Part shown: in pieces, positions 5,393 to 7,733 of the stretch
How the letters are laid out: each line of letters starts with the position of its first letter
Numbering within the stretch: position 1 is the stretch's first letter
Assembly (NCBI GenBank): GCA_009786295.1
Contig: WQTN01000098.1
Span: 1 to 7,733, forward strand
Length of the DNA stretch: 7,733 nt
Direction: 5' to 3'
DNA from: Methanomassiliicoccaceae archaeon
GTDB lineage: Archaea; Thermoplasmatota; Thermoplasmata; Methanomassiliicoccales; Methanomethylophilaceae
Translations under genes and position numbers: made by a program
The notes under the pieces: generated by a model
Databases searched by the model: none
What the model was told of the DNA's origin: nothing
The model's input: only the letters and a program-made list of their open reading frames with translations

Positions 5393-5885
5393 GATAATCT
5401 CGGCCGACACGCCGGAGATAGAGTTCAGGGCAAGGCCGGTAAAGGGAGTATCCTTCTACATCAGCGAAAACGTGATAGATTCGATCACTGACCATGCGGA
5501 CAGAGGATACACCGAGAACAAAGAGGTAATGGGGCTGCTGATCGGGCACGTCCTGAAAGACGACGAGGGGATATACGTGAAGGCGGAGGACACAGCGACA
5601 TCCGGCCTGGACGCAGACGAGGCAAGCGTAAGGTTCAACAAAGATGGCATAGAATGCCTTTTCGAATCCATGGATAAATGCAGCGGAGGCTCGGTCGTCG
5701 GCTGGTATCACTCACATCTCGGCATAGGGTGTTACCTTTCGGATGTGGATATAAGAACACATCTGGGAGTGTTCGGCGATGAGGCAGGATTTGCTGTAGT
5801 GATAGATCCGTCGGATTCGACGCTTGCCGCATTCTCCTGCGGCAGGGACGGGCCTCAGAAGGCCCGGATGATAATCATGATATGA
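5385..5885 (+). CDS. JAMM/MPN+ zinc isopeptidase (Rpn11/CSN5-like)
   Basis: Predicted zinc metalloprotease that trims the modifier's C-terminal Ala and/or removes the modifier from targets. The 166-residue protein is a stand-alone MPN domain with the complete JAMM motif: Glu47 (KEVMGLLIGH), His109-Ser110-His111, then seven residues, Ser119, two residues, Asp122. The active-site stretch VVGWYHSHLGIGCYLSDVD follows the eukaryotic Rpn11/CSN5 pattern (HSHPGFGCWLSGVD in Rpn11) including Gly-Cys before the aromatic-Leu-Ser; one difference is Leu112 where Rpn11 has Pro. A VVIDPSDST segment (138-145) corresponds to the VVVDP strand. It lacks the C-terminal helices by which Rpn11 pairs with Rpn8. Being last in the operon and overlapping E2 fits a role as the system's deconjugase. 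Stop is TGA, abutting the convergent hexuloisomerase gene. Confidence 0.95.
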   Translation: MPKIISADTPEIEFRARPVKGVSFYISENVIDSITDHADRGYTENKEVMGLLIGHVLKDDEGIYVKAEDTATSGLDADEASVRFNKDGIECLFESMDKCSGGSVVGWYHSHLGIGCYLSDVDIRTHLGVFGDEAGFAVVIDPSDSTLAAFSCGRDGPQKARMIIMI

Positions 5886-5890
5886 TCATA
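5881..5890. repeat. Palindrome joining two convergent stop codons
   Basis: TATGATCATA is a perfect 10-bp palindrome. It contains the TGA of the JAMM gene on the plus strand (5883-5885) and the TGA of the hexuloisomerase gene on the minus strand (5886-5888). The two genes end back to back with no spacer and no T-rich terminator visible outside the coding sequence. Confidence 0.6.
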
Positions 5891-6431
5891 CCCAGATGGC
5901 ATGCCTTTTCCGCATGTCTTCTTCAGATACATTGAGCTTTTTCATCAGATGCGGTACCAAGCAGTCAAAGAAGAACAGTACCGAATCCTCAAAGATCGTT
6001 CCCAGCGGTGCCAGTTCGGAATCTGTCTTATTCTTCTCGATGTTGAGTACGATCGCCGTGTCAGAGGCCTGCGCAAGCTTGCTTGATGCGGAGGATGTCA
6101 GCGACACAACATGCGAACCTATGCGTCTGGCTATTTCTGCGGTCTGAACAACGGAGACTGTCCGCCCGGTGTTGGACACAAGGATGGTAAGGTCATTCTT
6201 TCCTATTATCGGAGTTGTCATATCCCCGACGAAATAGACCGTAAGCCCTAACTGCACCAGCCGGATGGAGAACAGCTGTCCGATGAGGCCGGACCTGCCA
6301 GAGCCATATACGAATATCTTCTCTTTCGAGATTATCAGATCTATGAGCGCATCCTAATCTTTTTTCGGTATGGAATAGACGGCGGCGTTGCAGCGTTCTT
6401 TCAGATATTCCATCGTCTCCCGCAAGATCAT
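5886..6431 (-). CDS. 6-phospho-3-hexuloisomerase (SIS domain) with in-frame amber codon
   Basis: The enzyme interconverts 6-phospho-3-hexulose and fructose 6-phosphate in the ribulose monophosphate pathway, used by many archaea to make pentose phosphates. Read through one TAG at 6354-6356, the frame gives 181 residues, the usual family length. Landmarks: N-terminal helix ETMEYLKERCNAAVYSIPKKD (5-25), amber at 26, DALIDLI, KIFVYGSGRSG (38-48, sugar-phosphate loop), YFVGDMTTP (66-74), LTILVSNTGRT (81-91), GTIFEDS with Glu148, and a C-terminal KRHAIWV with His177, matching the M. jannaschii enzyme from start to end. The amber falls just before the Leu/Asp-Asp-x-Leu-Ile-Asp region and no Met/Val/Leu-type start lies between it and the GSGRSG loop; the first later start, GTG at 6257, would lose that loop. 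ATG 6431 overlaps the upstream stop by 4 nt. Pyrrolysine is the likely reading; a degraded gene is the alternative. Confidence 0.85.
6354..6356 (-). other. In-frame UAG, probable pyrrolysine codon
   Basis: The plus strand reads CTA, so the minus-strand codon is TAG. It lies between ...IPKKD and DALIDLI of the hexuloisomerase, with conserved family sequence on both sides in one frame. No other lesion is seen in the gene. The organism has not been shown from this window to carry pylT/pylS, so decoding is inference. Confidence 0.7.
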
Positions 6432-7465
6432 TCCTCTGCGGCGGCGGCCAGCTCTGCCTTCTTCTTTTCCTTGAGCGCTTTGGCAACTCTTTTGCTCAAT
6501 ACTCTCTCGTTGATGATCCTCATGTACATCGCGTCATGTTCCAGCAGTGGCGATGATGATATGATGGTCGCCTCGGGGTTGAGCGTGCACAGTGCCTCTG
6601 CGAGAGGCTCGAACTTCAGGTCCCCCTTCTTTATTGGGGTAAGCCTCCTTTCGTTGCCGTCGCTGTGCTCAACGCCGGCAAATACGGCGTATATCCTGTC
6701 CGAGTAAGGCTCCACCTGCTGCAGCAGATCAAGGAAATCCTCGGGTTCCGCGAGGGACCCGTTGGTTCTGGAATGGTGATGGGGGAAATTTATTACGGGA
6801 ACGACACCGTCCACAGAATCGCAGAGATCAAGTATCTGTTCCAAAGAACCATATACGGACTGATGGCCGGTGATCTCCACGCCGAGTTTCGGGCGGATCT
6901 TGTTGTCCTTCCACCAATCCATTATGCCGGCGACGTTCTCCAAGATATTGGCATCGATGTCCTCTTCCGGGAGTTTGCCGGTGTAAAGGCCGAGGTTCGT
7001 GGCGACGACCTCGCCGTCAAGGGCGTTCACGATCGTCGCTGCCCTTCTGATGCTGTCTATGCACGATTCGGTGAGTTCGTTGTTGGAACCGAGGTCCATG
7101 TAGTAAGGAGTGTGGAGAAGTATGCTGACGTCAAGTCTCTTTGCGATCTTGCCTATTTCGTAGAGCTCCCCGAAATTGTCGGTTATCCCAGATGACATGT
7201 AGATAAGGCCATCCTCTTCCTCAATTACGGTGTCGGGATTGGATATCAGCTCGCCGTCCCTTTCCAACTCTACAACAAAGCCTTCTTTGACATCCCTGAG
7301 CCTGGTCCCGACCTCGCTCTCATCCGGATATCTTCCATACACACCCGCCCTTACCATTTGGATACCCAAAGCATTAAGGCTCAGGTTGTGTACATCCTCT
7401 ATCCCATCTTTGAGTGTCCGTCCTTTGCAGGACAGCGGTATGCCGGCGGGTCCAAATCGAATCAT
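6428..7465 (-). CDS. Endonuclease IV / sugar-isomerase-like TIM-barrel protein
   Basis: The 345-residue product follows the archaeal AP endonuclease family 2-like / xylose isomerase-like TIM-barrel pattern: IRFGPAGIPLSCKG at the N-terminus, SILLHTPYYMDLGS (114-127, as in the endo IV HxPYxxNL strand), GVEITGH (195-201, Glu197), PVINFPHHHSRT (223-234), FAGVEHSDGNERR (262-274), FEPLAEAL and IISSSPLLEHDA (301-312), plus a Lys/Ala-rich tail. Several metal-ligand positions are filled (His118, Glu197, His229-231), but the ISESP Glu seen in relatives is Ser here, so activity on DNA or sugar cannot be assumed. Start: ATG 7465 is preferred over ATG 7489 because AAGGAGGA lies 5 nt upstream and the family N-terminus fits. 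It is translationally coupled to the hexuloisomerase (ATGA overlap), which suggests a sugar-phosphate role over DNA repair. Stop is TGA. Confidence 0.8.
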   Translation of the reverse strand: MIRFGPAGIPLSCKGRTLKDGIEDVHNLSLNALGIQMVRAGVYGRYPDESEVGTRLRDVKEGFVVELERDGELISNPDTVIEEEDGLIYMSSGITDNFGELYEIGKIAKRLDVSILLHTPYYMDLGSNNELTESCIDSIRRAATIVNALDGEVVATNLGLYTGKLPEEDIDANILENVAGIMDWWKDNKIRPKLGVEITGHQSVYGSLEQILDLCDSVDGVVPVINFPHHHSRTNGSLAEPEDFLDLLQQVEPYSDRIYAVFAGVEHSDGNERRLTPIKKGDLKFEPLAEALCTLNPEATIISSSPLLEHDAMYMRIINERVLSKRVAKALKEKKKAELAAAAEE

Positions 7466-7470
7466 ATGGT

Positions 7471-7478
7471 TCCTCCTT
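7471..7478 (-). promoter_or_regulatory. Shine-Dalgarno site deciding the TIM-barrel start
   Basis: On the minus strand this reads AAGGAGGA, a near-perfect Shine-Dalgarno sequence 5 nt before the ATG at 7465. It lies inside the longer frame that starts at 7489, and so argues that the shorter start is used. Confidence 0.8.
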
Positions 7479-7504
7479 CTCAAACACATAAATTGCAGGG
7501 AGTA

Positions 7505-7514
7505 TTAAATATAT
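7505..7514 (-). promoter_or_regulatory. TATA box for the TIM-barrel/hexuloisomerase pair
   Basis: The minus strand reads ATATATTTAA. A start site about 26 nt downstream would fall near 7484, giving a leader of about 19 nt that carries the Shine-Dalgarno sequence. It is back to back with the L18e promoter, with about 35 nt between the two TATA boxes. Confidence 0.5.
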
Positions 7515-7549
7515 GCGCACGTGGTCATGAAAGAAAAAACCAGGATAGC

Positions 7550-7557
7550 TTTATAAA
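7550..7557 (+). promoter_or_regulatory. TATA box for the L18e gene
   Basis: TTTATAAA is a consensus-like archaeal TATA box. Transcription would start near 7580, leaving a leader of about 23 nt with a GGGAGAG purine tract (7589-7595) 7 nt before the L18e ATG. An 8-codon frame (ATG 7584 to TAA 7610) overlaps that start. Confidence 0.65.
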
Positions 7558-7602
7558 CAACCTCCCCATACGACGGTTACCCAATGTCGGGAGAGTCAGA
7601 AA

Positions 7603-7733
7603 ATGAGTAAAAGCTTCAAAACGAATCCCCAGCTCATTGCCTTGATATCAGACCTCAAGGCGAAGACAAGGGAGAACGAGGCAGCTATCTGGCGAGACAT
7701 AGCGCTTAGGCTTGAGAAACCGAAAAGGAACTG
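7603..7733 (+). CDS. rpl18e: 50S ribosomal protein L18e, N-terminal part (cut by right edge)
   Basis: The first 43 residues read MSKSFKTNPQLIALISDL, then a Lys/Arg-rich helix, the block ENEAAIWRDIALRLEKP and KRN. This matches the archaeal/eukaryotic L18e family (pattern KTNPxLxxLIxxLKxKxRENxAxIWxDVAxRLEKPxRN), a protein of the large ribosomal subunit absent from bacteria. It commonly heads an archaeal cluster with L13 and S9; whether it does here lies beyond the edge. A clear TATA box and purine-rich leader precede it. Confidence 0.93.
   Translation, partial: MSKSFKTNPQLIALISDLKAKTRENEAAIWRDIALRLEKPKRN

Noticed and set aside
6193..6486. A 97-codon minus-strand frame spanning the hexuloisomerase/TIM-barrel junction, considered as a frameshifted N-terminus of the hexuloisomerase
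   Set aside because: Its translation is Arg-rich and lacks family motifs. The frame containing the single TAG gives the full family sequence without any shift.
6665..7195. 176-codon plus-strand frame opposite the TIM-barrel gene
   Set aside because: No motifs and fully antisense to a gene with good start signals and family patterns.
1..7733. tRNA genes, CRISPR arrays, insertion sequences or attachment sites
   Set aside because: No cloverleaf-like sequence, spaced direct repeats, transposase or flanking inverted repeats were seen by eye; a covariance-model and repeat scan would be needed to exclude small ones.

Overview
The window is archaeal and most likely comes from a methanogen of the Thermoplasmata, close to Methanomassiliicoccales. 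This lineage call is inference. Visible support: ribosomal protein L18e (an archaeal/eukaryotic family) at the right edge, a DUF61/UPF0216 protein (an archaeal family), archaeal TATA boxes at leaderless-type spacing, nifB, an archaeal 6-phospho-3-hexuloisomerase, and an in-frame amber codon of the kind expected where UAG encodes pyrrolysine. None of the nine complete, confidently called genes ends in TAG (three TAA, six TGA).

Layout. Bases 1-263 (minus strand): the first 12 codons of a probable alanyl-tRNA synthetase with its TATA box and Shine-Dalgarno site, then a possible 41-residue ORF. Bases 264-1505 (minus): nifB with a C-terminal NifX-like domain. Bases 1506-1891: a mostly non-coding divergent region with a doubtful 74-codon ORF and a 14-bp palindrome. 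Bases 1892-3304 (plus): a 14-helix-type MFS transporter. Bases 3434-3820 (plus): a DUF61 protein. Bases 3899-5885 (plus): the main discovery, a compact four-gene operon encoding a complete-looking ubiquitin-like conjugation and deconjugation set: E1-like activating enzyme, ubiquitin-like modifier ending Gly-Gly-Ala, E2 conjugating enzyme with HPN motif and active-site Cys, and a JAMM isopeptidase with an Rpn11/CSN5-like active site. Bases 5886-7465 (minus): a translationally coupled pair made of an endonuclease IV-like/sugar-isomerase-like TIM-barrel protein and 6-phospho-3-hexuloisomerase; the hexuloisomerase frame contains an amber codon at residue 26 of 181. Bases 7603-7733 (plus): the start of the L18e gene.

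How the genes work together. In the modifier operon, JAMM cleavage could expose Gly-Gly on the modifier, E1 would adenylate it and form a thioester, E2 would carry it to targets, and JAMM could remove it again. Gene order is E1-Ubl-E2-JAMM; no RING/E3 is visible. The genes overlap or lie one base apart and follow a clear TATA box, so they probably form one transcript. The hexuloisomerase belongs to the ribulose monophosphate route that many archaea use to make pentose phosphates; if the amber is decoded, most likely as pyrrolysine, this would be a sugar-metabolism enzyme using it outside the methylamine methyltransferases.
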